DNA of 64,000 nucleotides. Origin: Hedera helix. Its lineage: Eukaryota > Streptophyta > Magnoliopsida > Apiales > Araliaceae. The stretch spans positions 1,026,501 through 1,090,500 of the forward strand of contig OX359287.1 in the NCBI GenBank assembly GCA_947179155.2, written 5' to 3'. This document shows, one piece after another, positions 24,601-36,139 of this stretch (within the stretch, counting starts at the first letter, position 1; each line of letters opens with the position of its first letter). The notes beneath the pieces were generated by a model. That model saw only the letters and a list, made by a program, of their open reading frames with translations, was not told the DNA's origin and did no database searches. A program made the translations under genes and the position numbers.

Positions 24601-24980
24601 CCCATGACTCCGTCGGTCTTCCCGATCTTTCCTTATCGGGGATCTGGCTCATTTTCTCAAATCTGTTGTCCAAATCGACTTGGAGTGAACCGGTTCCTTC
24701 CCGCGATTTCGGTTTTCTCCCCCCTCGGAGTTTCGTGTGATTATCATCCCGTCTGGTATGGCGATCTGAGCGGGAGGCCGAGCCTCTCTTGCTCAAGAGA
24801 TCATTGCCTGCCTCGGTTAATTCCTCATGCTATCTGTCGAGCTCCTTCTGCTGGAGGTCCAGAACCTTCTTTCTGTTGAGGATTATCTAGAGGCGACGGT
24901 CTTTATCTGCCGCCGTTTCCTAGTGAGACCGGGAGAGAGGTGGTCGTCGCGGATGACTCTGCGACTGTGAAGTTTCCATG
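24601..24980 (-). pseudogene. Tat gag N-terminal region with nonsense mutations
   Basis: ATG at 24979-24977 starts METSQSQSHPRRPPLSRSH, followed by stops. At least three TAG codons occur (about 24921, 24888, 24833), each at a place where CAG would fit the pattern. That is the C-to-T change expected from deamination of methylated cytosine in a silenced element. The remainder is basic and hydrophilic. Confidence 0.65.
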
Positions 24981-25010
24981 TCAATGATAGTTGATGGAAG
25001 TTTTACTTAG

Positions 25011-25027
25011 CCCTCCTTCTAGCGCCA
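25011..25027 (-). other. Primer binding site of the Tat element
   Basis: On the minus strand TGGCGCTAGAAGGAGGG starts one base after the 5' LTR end. Assigned by position and by its likeness to the site of the outer element. Confidence 0.75.
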
Positions 25028-25028
25028 A

Positions 25029-25421
25029 TGTTGACGCCTGATTCTGTCGGGCAGTCATGCTGGCCGTCCGATAAGAATACTTGCACAAAAGTCCAAACGG
25101 CTTGGGCCGTTCGTGAACTCCTCCGGTGTGAGTGTTAGTGAAGGTATCGGAAAAGTCAACAATGGAAGTTCGAGTATCTAGTATTGCAAAATAGTGCATT
25201 ACCCTCTCTCTATTATCAACTGGGTATTTATATTGCATACCTGAATAACGGTTACCTGTGTAACGGTTTTGTCCATTATGCTAGGTAGTTATGATGCATA
25301 CCCGGTTCATCTTCCACCCACGTGTTGTAAGCCCAATAGGAAGGTTACCAGGCTGACGGTCTATTGGGCCTAGCCCAATGTGAATTCCCGGATCAGGCCT
25401 GGTTAAATATACATCCTAACA
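25029..25421 (-). repeat. 5' LTR of the Tat element (393 bp)
   Basis: TG..CA ends (minus strand TGTTAGGATG to GGCGTCAACA). Collinear with 15889-16273 except for an extra 10-15 bp near 25246 and scattered substitutions. A TATA box, TATAAATA, is at 25232-25225 and probably sets the start of the genomic RNA. Confidence 0.93.
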
Positions 25422-25426
25422 TTGAT

Positions 25427-26039
25427 ATTTCAGTGTTTATTATAAATTCATCTGTATTAAGTACAAAACATTATTAATAGAACTCCTGTATTACAAGTGT
25501 TATAGAAAGAGTCCACCATATTTAATCTTCATGTTCTCCATCGGATGGCCCTACGCCTCAGCGGCTTCGTGTCCCGGCGGTCCCCCAACTCGGCGGCTTC
25601 GTGTCCTGGTGGCCCCTCACCTCGTGGCTTCGTGTCCCCACGGCCCCATGTCTTGGCGGTTTTGTGTCTTGACGGCCCCTCGTCTCGGCGGCTTCATGCC
25701 CCGACGACCCTCGCCTCGATGGCTTCGTGTCCCAACGGCTCGGCAGCCCCATGTCATGATTGACAATATTAAATAAAGATTTGGCAATTTTAGTAGTTTT
25801 GACAGTTTGTGTTCCACAGTATAATGGGTTTAATAGTTTGGGTTCTATAATATTATTGGTGGGTTCAATAGTTTCAGTAAGGCGATTTGGCTTCAGCAGT
25901 TTCAGTAAGGCGATTTGGCAGTTTTAGTAGAAAGTTCAGCGGTTTCGGCAGTTTTATAGTCGTGGCAGTTGAAGGATATGGTGGACTTTTTGAATACTCT
26001 CGTATTTTTAATTCTTAAAAATAAGAAAGTGGGGGGCAA
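25427..26039 (+). other. 3' internal part of the outer element, with minisatellite and polypurine tract
   Basis: Resumes the outer element after the nested Tat insertion. 25546-25755 is a GC-rich minisatellite of about six units of roughly 32 bp (core CGGCGGCTTCGTGTCC). 25770-25970 holds shorter degenerate repeats (TTTCAGTAAGGCGATTTGGC twice). The segment ends in the polypurine tract AAGAAAGTGGGGGGCAA at 26023-26039, directly before the 3' LTR. No protein domain seen. Confidence 0.7.
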
Positions 26040-26586
26040 TGTTGGAATATAATTATTTGGGTCAGAGTATGGTGCAACTCACTTTATTTAAATGGGCCGG
26101 ATCAGATGTTGGCTCATATACATTTATTTTAACAGCTTACATAGTAGAAGAGTTCTTATTAAAATAAGATTATGATTTCTTATTTGGGGGAGATAAGGAA
26201 GCCTAATTTAGAAGGGAATCTATTAATAATTACTTGATGATATAAGGTAACTTTATGAGAAGACTCCTAACTTTAATTGGATTAGAGTGAGCGTGACATC
26301 TATAAATATGACTACAAACAAGAGATTGAAGATTCAGCATAATTCTTTATAACACACAGAACCATTATTTTTTAACACTTAAACTCTTCATTATTTTAGA
26401 AAAATTTGTAAACACAACTATTATACTAGTGATATCCTCTCTCTCTCTATGATTTTTTTTCAATTGAATTTTTACGTAAAAACTCTTGTGTTCTTGTATT
26501 AATTTCTTACGATTTATTTGTGTTTAACGTCTTTTTTATTCATTATTTGATAATTTAAATGAGTGATAAAAAATTTAATGTGAACA
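26040..26586 (+). mobile_element. 3' LTR of the outer Ty3/gypsy element (547 bp)
   Basis: Starts TGTTGGAATATAATTATTTG right after a polypurine tract and ends GTGAACA. Collinear with 9766-10332. The high divergence of the pair, against about 95 percent identity for the nested Tat LTRs, fits the nesting order. Confidence 0.8.
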
Positions 26587-27258
26587 AATAATATGTTATT
26601 TTTTATATATTTATGAATTTTATTATAGACAGGATTCATAGATATATAAAATAAAAAAAATACTATTCACTTGTTTAAAAAACAATGAATAATCTCTCGT
26701 AGTCGGCGTGGTAATAAGAGTAGTGAAGGGTTGGCGTTCTGCGGTTCCATCCTTTTGCATATGTCACCTTGTTCAAACCAATGATATTGTGCCACGTATA
26801 CTTTTCTTACTAAATTTCAGAATTCTCTTGGTCCTGAACAAAAAAGATTCCCATAGTTATAAAATTTACTATCTACGATACTTAAATAAATCATGTGAAA
26901 TATAAATTTAAAAATATTTTAAAACTTCAAATTATAATTTTTTAAAAATTAATAATAATCTTATTAAAATGACATCTTAATAATTTAAATATAAATAATA
27001 TTATATATATAAAAATTTATTACTATATTTATTTTAATCATTAAAAAATAAAATCTAACATAAATTTTTTATTTTAAATCTTATTTTTTAATTATTAAGA
27101 TACAATTTTGTCACCAATTTTATAACATATTTTTATAAACTTAAACTTTTCCTTTAAATATATTTCATACTCACCTATAGGTGAAAAAGCATACATTAGA
27201 ATGTAATAGAAAAACTAGAGACAATAATAATACAGTCTTTTCATGTAATTTCGACCTT

Positions 27259-27301
<43 letters not shown>

Positions 27302-27583
27302 ACAAGGGAGTATTTAATAAAATAACTCCGAGACAAAAATAAATAAATTAAATAGTCCAATCATAAAGAGAAAATAATGATAATTTCATTGTTGTTATGC
27401 GGTGTCTTGAAACCAAGACTCGATATTATTAGTTTCCAGTAGGTCATTTAACTGATGAATATGCCGCATGCAATGCTACTGCACTGCCAAAATGTTTACC
27501 AATAACTAGATAAACTCTAGGCTAGTCACAGAATGATCAAAAGAATTTAGAAGAAGCTTTGCCAAATAGACAGAAGCAACAAT
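26587..27583. other. AT-rich spacer with (TA)n tract
   Basis: No gene seen. A (TA)n microsatellite of about 19 units is at 27261-27297. The right-hand part is the 3' side of the histidine-phosphatase gene on the minus strand. Confidence 0.6.
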
Positions 27584-30500
27584 TTATATAACTGCTCGGA
27601 GTTCTCCAGTAAGCAGGGCAAACTTCCTGTGCTGTGATATGATCGATGCTACTTTAACAGCCTGTATTCGTGATGTCAAGTCATTATTAGTGGATCCTTT
27701 ATCATCAGCAATAGCTGCATTAAGTATTGTCTGCAAGATTTGTAGAGGATCACCATGGCCGACAACCAATACTGCACACCTGCAATGCATATGAATTATT
27801 TACATATATTTAGGCAGCAAACTTTGGAAACTAATCAAAATGCTATATTATAGGACCATGGTATATTTGATTCACCAAATACATCATTATTGTATATACT
27901 CGGAAAAATTAGTTCACCGTTTGCAGTTACCTAAGGTTTCACTGCTCTGCAGCCTCAGTTTATGCTTAATCATGCGTTCAAGGACCATTAGATTTGAATT
28001 TCGAGGGAGAAGTTTCTGCTTTCCTTGCGGTCCTGTGGAGCTCTAAAATTTTAAGGCTAGACACACCCTTTGAGATCTAAGTTCCTAGCCTCTTAAAATC
28101 GCCAGTCCAAAAATGTTTCTCTCTCATCAAAGTGACTACCACTACATACTACATGTTTGCTTGGTATGCCTCCTCCAAAAACTTAAATAGTTGCCTCAGA
28201 TAAAGGTCAGGAGGGGAAGCAGTAATGATGTAATTTCTGTTCCTAAGTAGCCCGAACAAAAAAAACATTACTCCGAAATCAGGACAATGCTATGTGCACT
28301 AGGTAGTGTTTTTTTAAAAACTTAATCGGACCATCTTGTTCTTTTATTTAGATTTTTTCCATGATTTTTTAATTTTTTTTTTGAAGCTTCTAACTATCTA
28401 ACGATGTGTATCACCCCCGAAACTGATACCAAGTCAAAAACACAAGCCGCTACTACGACTTTGAAGCATGCACATCATAGTAAGAATAGTTGTCCTTGCA
28501 GTTTAGATTCTCCAATCAACAACTTTTCATCCTCAGAAATTAAACATAGCCAATAAAGTGTCATATATCATTACCCTTGAAACTGTGTCTCTATGGTTAG
28601 CAGAGCATTTGCAAGTCTAGTAACAACGTCTGCGACGCTTTCTCCACCTTCTGGCGGCATGAATGGATCCTTTTCATCAAGAGCCCATATATCTGCATAC
28701 TACAATCAAGTATAGGTATAAATTCTAACTGAAGCCATAATAAAAAAATTCTATGGTAATTGTACTGAAGATACATTGCATTTGATTAGACAGCTGAAAT
28801 ATATCAATTCACCATCAACTCAACTTTATCATTGATGCTAATAGAACACAAATGCAAGCGATCCCTCAAACATCACTTACTTTATCATGAGACATGAGTT
28901 CAAAGGAAGGTCCGAAGTAACGCTCATGAAGATCTTCTACAACCTGTCCAGCAAAATTTACTTTCCTATGGTAAGAAATGAAGGAAACTAGAAGCTCAAC
29001 AGAATTTGAAAGTTTAATCACAAAATCCTCCCCCTGTAAAATAGGAAACTACTTCAAATAAAAGAACTAGGGAATCATAGTACTTTAGACTTTATAGTTC
29101 TTTTTTCTTTTCTCTTTTGGATAAAACCACAATACAGAAATGAAGAAAATGATACCCAGTGTAAATTTTTATCAATAATTGGGTTCATGAAAATATCAAT
29201 TGTATTTTTTTTGAGACACACAAGATCTATAGATCTGTGCATATAAAAAATACAGTTACACGATAGAGCCCTTCAAAATAGTATCTAAGTTTAACAAGTC
29301 AGATCTACCAAAGATCTGAACAGATGCATATAAAGCTTTATATGCTATATTATTTTCCGTTATAATTTGTTCCAACTATTATGAGACTATAGTATCTCGG
29401 TGATTGGAATAACTTAATCGGGTTAGACATAATAATGGTGCAAACTCATTGCATATCCCATATCTCTGAATGTGCATCAGATCTATAAAATAGTGTTTGT
29501 TCCAGAGGTTCACAAATTGAGTACCATAAATTTGTTCATTCCTACAATTAAGCGTCGATGGTAAGCTATTCTCAATGAAATGAATCACAACAAAAATAAC
29601 AAAGATTACCTTACATTGAGGCCCTTCAAATGGAAGCTTCAGAATAGATGCAACCACTTCAGCTGTGTGACGTGTTCTTGAGAATGGAGAGTAACAAATT
29701 CGAACATTTTCAAGTAGTATGTCCTTTTCCTTCAGTTCCTGTGCATAAAATTCATTCTGGCTGTAAGAAAGCAACCTGAACATAAAATAAATGCATGCAT
29801 CCCCCATGCCAATCATCACTCATAAAGATATTGGGAATATCAAATCATAACGTTCATAATTTTACTTTTTGGAGCCTCTAAAAGATTAGCTCCTCACTGA
29901 AATAATAAGGGTGAGCTAATCGTTCCCATATTATTTGACTACCAAAATAGTTATCCTCATGTTTTAGTATTGAAAGAGAACATGAAAATTAAATGCTATT
30001 CTAAACTGTAAAGTTGGACTGGTGGACAACAGATTAACCAAAATCTTCAAAAACTGATGGCTAGCAATACAAATCTTTCTGTGGTGACATTATTATCAAC
30101 ATGTACTTGTCCAAAAGTCTGCACAGAATAGAGAAAGACTGGACATGATAAGTATGATGCCTATCAATAATGTGGTTGGGTGACACATCGCATATGCTAC
30201 TCCGACTCTTGGGTGAAAGTGCCAAAAAATAGAAGTTAATCATCAGGGCAGATCTAAATAGTTAGTGGTATAACTTTCTCTTATCACCAGACTCCAGTCA
30301 CTCTTAATTGTCGATACTTGTTCTCATTCATCACCTCACATCAACGTCTTACAGGTATAAAAAAAAATCTAAATAAATTAAATCATGCCTTCTCTTTGAT
30401 GCTTAAACTAGTTACTCTGCACATTTCAGCGATATCAAGCTTGATCACCTCTAGCAAGGATAATCAAATCGACTTTCTTATTCCTTTAGATGAACAAATT

Positions 30501-31222
30501 GATCAACTTACTAACAGCTCTCTCTTCATACAAGAGGTGTGTGATCCCTATGATCCATTAGAGCCTAATCTTAAAGGTTCTCAGCATAACAACAACCATG
30601 TTACAGGAAATTCAAAATCTTATGAGTCTTAAGATTCTACCAACAATCAAATGAGTAATATGGTCCAAGTATGGTGTATTTATTGCACAAACAACAGTTA
30701 ATTTCTGAAAGATACATTAGACTGAATCTAGAGCTAGCTAAGTATTAGAGATGTGTTTTCTTAGTATATATCAGGAAGTCTACAAGAGAAACACTTACCT
30801 TAAGGAACATATCTCCAGCTAATTGTGCTTGGGTAACACCTTCGCAAGCTAATTTGTACTGATCAAGTGTACCATTTTCCTAGTAAAATACTAGCATTGT
30901 GTTACAACGTATAAATACCCAGAAAAAGAAAATTACCAAATCTCAGATGTCGTAATATATATATATATATATATACGCATATAATACTCCCCCAGTCCAG
31001 TCCAGAAAGAAATGGAAATTACAAAGACAAGAATTTTCGTTCAATATAAAGTCAAAATTTAAAAAATTTCAGAAGGTAAGAAATAGTAGGATACGTGCAA
31101 TTTTATAATTGGGAAAGAAAAGAAAGAGGACGAACCATGGATGACACAATTAAGCCCTTCTCATTTGGGATGCTTTTACCATGCCTGAGTACCCAATATT
31201 TGTTCTTGAGGAACGACGCCAT
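27584..31222 (-). CDS. Histidine phosphatase / phosphoglycerate mutase-like protein (6 exons, 226 aa)
   Basis: Member of the histidine phosphatase superfamily, like the small Arabidopsis group annotated as phosphoglycerate mutase family proteins (At3g60440-type, from memory). Exons, minus strand: 31222-31136, 30879-30799, 29738-29610, 28943-28881, 28699-28575, 27779-27584; 681 nt, intact frame. The phospho-acceptor motif LRHGKS gives His14 as the likely nucleophile. Arg77/Arg79 lie in SRTRHTAE, and VGHGD carries the second His at about residue 170. There is no targeting peptide, so it is probably cytosolic. It is too short for a glycolytic mutase and the substrate is unknown. The start ATG is 301 bp from the divergent SLY1 ATG, suggesting a shared promoter. 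Introns 2 and 3 hold only AT-rich DNA. Confidence 0.9.
30950..30975. repeat. (TA)n microsatellite in intron 1 of the phosphatase gene
   Basis: Short TA dinucleotide tract. The following TACTCCCCCAGTCC resembles one end of a Stowaway-type MITE, but I could not find its partner end. Confidence 0.6.
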
Positions 31223-31523
31223 CACCTTCTCAATTCTGCTTTCTCCTATTCCTTCTCTCTCTTCACTTATTATTTATTTATCCTCTTTTTCTATTCTCCC
31301 ATCCCAAACACGGTGTAACACTAATATACATCCAAACACTCGGTGTACAATATTATATGCGCAAGGTACAGGTTCAACGAAAAGTCATAACTTCGTATCC
31401 AAACAGAGCTCGCCATCAGCACCAATCACAACTTCATCTTCTCTCTCAAATTTTGTAACCCAAACACACAAAAACTCCAAACTATACGCCTTTGCAGGTC
31501 TCAAGAAAGAGTTTTGAGCAACA
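31223..31523. promoter_or_regulatory. Bidirectional promoter between the phosphatase gene and SLY1
   Basis: 301 bp separate the two start codons, including both leaders. The stretch is pyrimidine-rich near the phosphatase start (CTTCTCAATTCTGCTTTCTCC) and has no clear TATA box in either direction. Divergent promoters of this size are common for housekeeping gene pairs; shared regulation is inferred. Confidence 0.6.
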
Positions 31524-33491
31524 ATGGCGCTGAATCTCCGTCAGAAACATACTGGTATTTACGCCTCTCTTTTTTAAGTATCTCATCCAATTGTATCTCG
31601 CTATTTAGGTATATATTTGCAAATTTTGATTCGATTATTGTATATGTATGTATATACAGAGTGCATAGTTCGAATGTTGAATCTGAATCAGCCGGCGAAC
31701 TCAAGCAGTACGGCGAACGAGGAGGTTTACAAAATACTGATCTACGACAAGTTCTGCCAAGATATTCTCTCTCCTCTGATCCACGTTAAGGACCTCCGCA
31801 AGCACGGCGTTACCCTTTACTTCCTCATCGACAAGGACCGCAAGCCCATCCATGACGTTCCCGCCGTTTACTTCGTCCAACCTAGTCACCACAACGTCCA
31901 GCTCATCATTGCCGACGCCTCTCGATCTCTTTACGATTCGTTCCACCTCAATTTCTCATCTTCTATCCCCAGGCTTCTGCTCGAAGATCTCGCATCCGGT
32001 ACTTTGAATTCGGATTCCATTCATCGCGTTTCCAAGGTGCATGATCAGTATTTAGAGTTTGTAACCCTGGAGGATAATTTGTTTTCTCTCGCCAATAAGT
32101 ATTGTTATGTTCAATTGAACGATCCCTCTGCTGGGGATCGTGAGATTGAGGAGATAATTGATAAGATTGTAAGTGGATTGTTTTGTGTGTTGGCTACACT
32201 CGCTGTTGTTCCCATTATTCGGTGCCCGAGGGGTGGACCAGCTGAGATGGTTGCATCTCAGCTGGATCAGAGATTGCGCGACCATTTGTTGGCAAAGAAT
32301 AATTTGTTTTCTGAGGGTGGTGGTTTCTCGAATTCGTTTCAGAGGCCGATTTTGTGTTTGTTTGATAGGAATTTTGAGTTGTCCGTGGCCATCCAGCATG
32401 ATTTTAGGTATAGACCTCTTGTTCATGATGTGCTTGGTTTGAGGTTGAATAGATTGAGTGTACCAGGAGAGAAGGGTGGCATGAAATCCTTTGAATTGGA
32501 CAGGGATGATCCATTTTGGGAGGCGAATGGGTCGTTGGAGTTTCCTGAAGTTGCTGTGGAGATTGAGACTCAATTGAACAAGTATAAGAAAGATGTTGAT
32601 GATGTGAACAGGCGGACTGGTGGAAGCGGTGGAGCTGAATTTGATGGGACGGATTTGATTGGCAACACAAAGCATTTGATGAGTGCGGTGAATTCACTAC
32701 CCAAGTTGACTGAGCGAAAGCAAGTGATTGATAAGCACACAAATATTGCCACTGTGTTGTTGGGTGAGATCAAAGAAAGGTCTTTAGATTCTTATGCTAA
32801 AAAGGAGAGTGAAATGATGATCAGAGGCGGCATTGATCGAAGTGAACTTCTTAGTGTGCTCAAAGGGAAGGGGAGTAAGACGGATAAGCTGCGGTTTGCC
32901 ATCATGTATCTTATATCAACTGAAAGCTTGCCTCCGTCAGAAGTAGAGATGGTTGAAGCAGCTCTTAGGGAGTCTGAAGTTGATACTAGTGCATTTCAGT
33001 ATGTGAAAAAGATCAAATCCTTGAATGTTTCACTAGCATCGGCAAATTCCGCCAGTAGAAGCAATATTGTTGATTGGGCCGAGAAGCTATATGGGCAGTC
33101 TATCAGTGCTGTAACCGCTGGAGTGAAGAATCTGTTGTCTAGTGATCATCAACTGGCATTGACAAGGACGGTTGACGCCTTGATGGAGGGGAAACCCAAT
33201 CCTGAAATCGACTCTTACCTTGTGTTTGATCCTCGTGCTCCCAAGTCAAGTTCTGGGTCAAGTAGCAGCCATCTGAAAGGACCGTTCAAAGAGGCTATTG
33301 TTTTTATGATTGGCGGTGGTAATTACATGGAGTACGGAAGCTTGCAAGAGCTTGCACTGCGTCAGCAGCCGGTCAAGCATGTTATATATGGAACCACAGA
33401 AATCTTAACAGGAGGGGAGTTTGTTGAACAGCTTGCATTGCTGGGGCAGAAAATGGGATTAGGCAGTACTGGTTCTGGTCCAGCCCCTTAG
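31524..33491 (+). CDS. SLY1: SLY1, Sec1/Munc18-family vesicle transport protein (2 exons, 620 aa)
   Basis: SM protein that binds the ER-Golgi syntaxin (SED5/SYP31-type) and promotes SNARE assembly in early secretion; peripheral membrane or cytosolic (family knowledge). Exon 1 is 31524-31554 (MALNLRQKHT plus one base) and exon 2 is 31660-33491; the intron is 105 bp and splits a Glu codon. Together they give an intact 620-codon frame, the usual SLY1 length. Recognisable segments include NEEVYKILIYDKFCQDILSP near the N terminus, HDQYLEFVTLEDNLFSL, RPILCLFDRNFELSV, the domain-3 region GAEFDGTDLIGNTKHLM, and IVDWAEKLYGQSISAVTAG, GPFKEAIVFMIGGGNYMEYG at the C-terminal half. All agree closely with plant SLY1. 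The upstream Met at 31617 lies inside the intron and is not the start. Nothing odd seen. Confidence 0.96.
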
Positions 33492-34869
33492 AAGCGGGAT
33501 ACCTTTATATGTTTGCTGCGACATCGTGTGGTGGTTTCTTTACCAAAGGGATGTGCTCTATGAACTTTATACAATCGTATACTTTAAGCTGTTGATTTCA
33601 GAAATGATGAAGAGAGATTTTCATATGCTTAATGCTTCATCTTCTTGATACTGAGCCTTGGATGATGGTTGTCGTCAGTTGTGATACACACTGACACGCG
33701 TAAGAGTATGGAAAAATGTCTTTTTATCTCGAGTGTGAGTAGGTTTCTGCAAACTCTAGTTTCTATCTTTGTTTTTAAATTCTTGGCACAGTTGGATGTC
33801 ATCCCCAAGTGATATATGATCCTATTCTGCACCATCGATCAACTTTGTTTGCCTTTTGTCATTCTCACTGCTTTTATTCATTGGTGAATGTTGATTTTAG
33901 TCATTTGTAGTAGTATTAAACTTCTTTTTGTTTATTTTTAAGTCTTAGGTTTCCTAACTGATAAAAGCAAATGTCCAAACTACTTATAGCTGTGGCCACC
34001 AGAAGCTATAGTTTACCTCGTATATCTGGGAATAGCTGAATAGAACAACTTGAGGTTGCCCACAGGAACCTGATCACAATTAGGAAGTACCTACCGGTCC
34101 TTTATCCTTTTCTCAAACTTGATACCTTATACGAGTCAAGTGATCAACGATGTCGCGATAACTATTTTTGTCACCTAGTTGCCACCAAAAGAATAGGATG
34201 ATGATGGACACCCTAGCTTAAGAATGCAATCATTTTTTCTTGTAAAAATAAAGAATGTGAAATTGTGTGTTTGTAAATATATGTAATAAGAGGTCTTTTG
34301 TTGGCTTTGAGCGAGAACAGTTAACGTCACAAGTGTAGTTCTTGTAGGCATGAATTTGCTCACACCCCCATACGTCCGGCTCACCTGAGATGGTATGCAA
34401 AGTTATTGACCCTACTTTTTTATGACTTTGATGTTGAAGATTGAGAAAAAAATATATTCATTATTTTGCAACGCATTCAATTAGAAATGAACTTTATGAT
34501 TTGAAGACGAGGAGTGAAACTTGTCAGTATAGAAAATCTGCCTTCACCTATGTATTGATGAATATAATTCAAGAGGGGGAAGGGGAGCAAGTGGGTTGAA
34601 AATTGAAAATTGTTAAAACTGAGGAGGCCAAAATGGAATACATTGAAATGAAGAGAGGTCATTCATTACAAGCACAGAATCTATACCAAAATATAACGAG
34701 GCAAATACTGAGTCAACTCAGTAATCTAACTTTAATTACTCAACACGTAGTTTAACTTTAATTACTCGACAATTCAAAAGTCTTTTTTTCTTCTTACTTT
34801 CCTATTTTGCTGACTGAAAATGCTCATAAGTTTTTTGCAATTTTCTAGCTTCCTGATCATAAAGATGAT
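33492..34869. other. SLY1 3' region and spacer
   Basis: The first few hundred bases are probably the SLY1 3' UTR. The rest is AT-rich DNA without a recognisable gene or element. Confidence 0.55.
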
Positions 34870-35562
34870 TGTAATATCCCGACCATTTACGAGACTAGTA
34901 AACACAATCTAAAAAAGATTTAAATAAAAGTTGTGAATAAAAGATTAAAGATTTCTCGAGTATACATTAAAGATTTAAATGCGACTCGAGTATCTACGTT
35001 CGTATAAATAATTAAAAGTTAAAACTATAACATTAACATGTGTTAATTATATATGGTGTGTACAAGTATTGTATTTATATATACTTGTTTAAAAACTTAT
35101 AAATGATTTACAGAATATACTTTGGAGTATATTATGACCTAGGTATGCGTACGAGTACGGATATAAAGCGGAGTATTTATATAACATATAAATACGAAAT
35201 TATTATTCACAAGTACGAAAATAATGCAAGAATAATATGGATACGGTAGACCATATTGGGAATATGGGAGGCCGTATTATATCTAAGAAATTTTGATGAC
35301 AAGCTGCTTTGTCGTGTTTAGTAGAATACGAGTATTATTCGGAATATATTACGATTAGAGGTTAAACTTATAACCTAATTTACGTGTTATGTGATTACAT
35401 TTATGCATTGTTGTTTCACGTAAGAAAATTTCTTTTGGGAAAATAAACACAGAAAATGTCTTTCGTTTTTATGATTTTTCACATTACAACATAGCGTTTG
35501 TACGGGATATAAAGACGTAATTTTTATTCAAAATTATGAAAATCCAAAGTGACTTAAAACCC

Positions 35563-35815
35563 TAATTAAACTACTTGAAAATCTTAATTAAGCTACTTGA
35601 TAATTCTTAATTAAGCTATTTGAAAACCTTAACCAAGCTACTTGGAAATCTTAAATCAAGCTACTTGATAATTCCTAATCAAACTACTTGAAAACCTTAA
35701 CCAATCTACTTGGAAATCTTAATCAAGTTACTTGACAATTCCTAATCAAGCTACTTGATAATACCTAATCAACCTACTTGAGAACCTAATCAAGATAGTT
35801 GAAAAACCCTAATTA
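35563..35815. repeat. Tandem array, unit 22-23 bp, about 11 copies
   Basis: Units follow the pattern AATCAAGCTACTTGATAATTCCT with variants (AATTAAGCTATTTGAAAACCTT and similar). Two unit types (DAATTCT-type and AAACCTT-type tails) tend to alternate, suggesting the array grew by duplicating two- or three-unit blocks. Lies inside the LTR-like unit. Confidence 0.8.
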
Positions 35816-36139
35816 AAGCTTAAGCTAATTAAGCTAATGAAGTTATCCAAGTGAAACTAAATGAACCAATCAAAACTAAAAGAGTCTTAAAGAAAACAAA
35901 TTCCAATCGATGGGGAGAAAGGAGGGAGATTGTAATCCAAGTGAAGCTAGGATTAACCAATCAAAACCCTAAGATTGTTAAACAAAACAAAGTTAAACCA
36001 ATAGGAAGAAAGGAGGGAGATTGGCTAGCCTTGGGTGGGCCAAAATGGCAAGCAACAAGTCAAGCATGTTGCCACTAATCTAGCCTACAATCACCCAAAT
36101 AAGTGACAAGCTACTTGCCTAAAACTTGCTGCCCACACC

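Larger units (their letters stand above)
15889..25421 (-). mobile_element. Ty3/gypsy retrotransposon, Tat lineage, 9.53 kb, nested in the outer element
   Basis: Complete element with two LTRs (15889-16273 and 25029-25421) and the target duplication TTGAT at 15884-15888 and 25422-25426. On the minus strand the order is 5' LTR, PBS (25027-25011), gag, protease, reverse transcriptase, RNase H, a second (archaeal-type) RNase H, integrase, a spliced antisense ORF, polypurine tract (16288-16274), 3' LTR. The dual RNase H and the antisense ORF place it in the Tat (Retand-like) lineage. The LTRs differ by about 15-20 substitutions by eye plus a short indel near 25246, mostly C/T transitions, so the insertion is fairly old. 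Stops and a frameshift in gag-pol make it non-autonomous now. Confidence 0.93.

Noticed and set aside
9761..26591. A 5-bp target duplication for the outer element
   Set aside because: Flanks read AACGG and AATAA; they do not match, so I left the outer duplication unassigned (the left terminus is mutated).
32052..32675. 207-codon ORF on the minus strand inside SLY1
   Set aside because: Shadow of the strongly conserved SLY1 frame.
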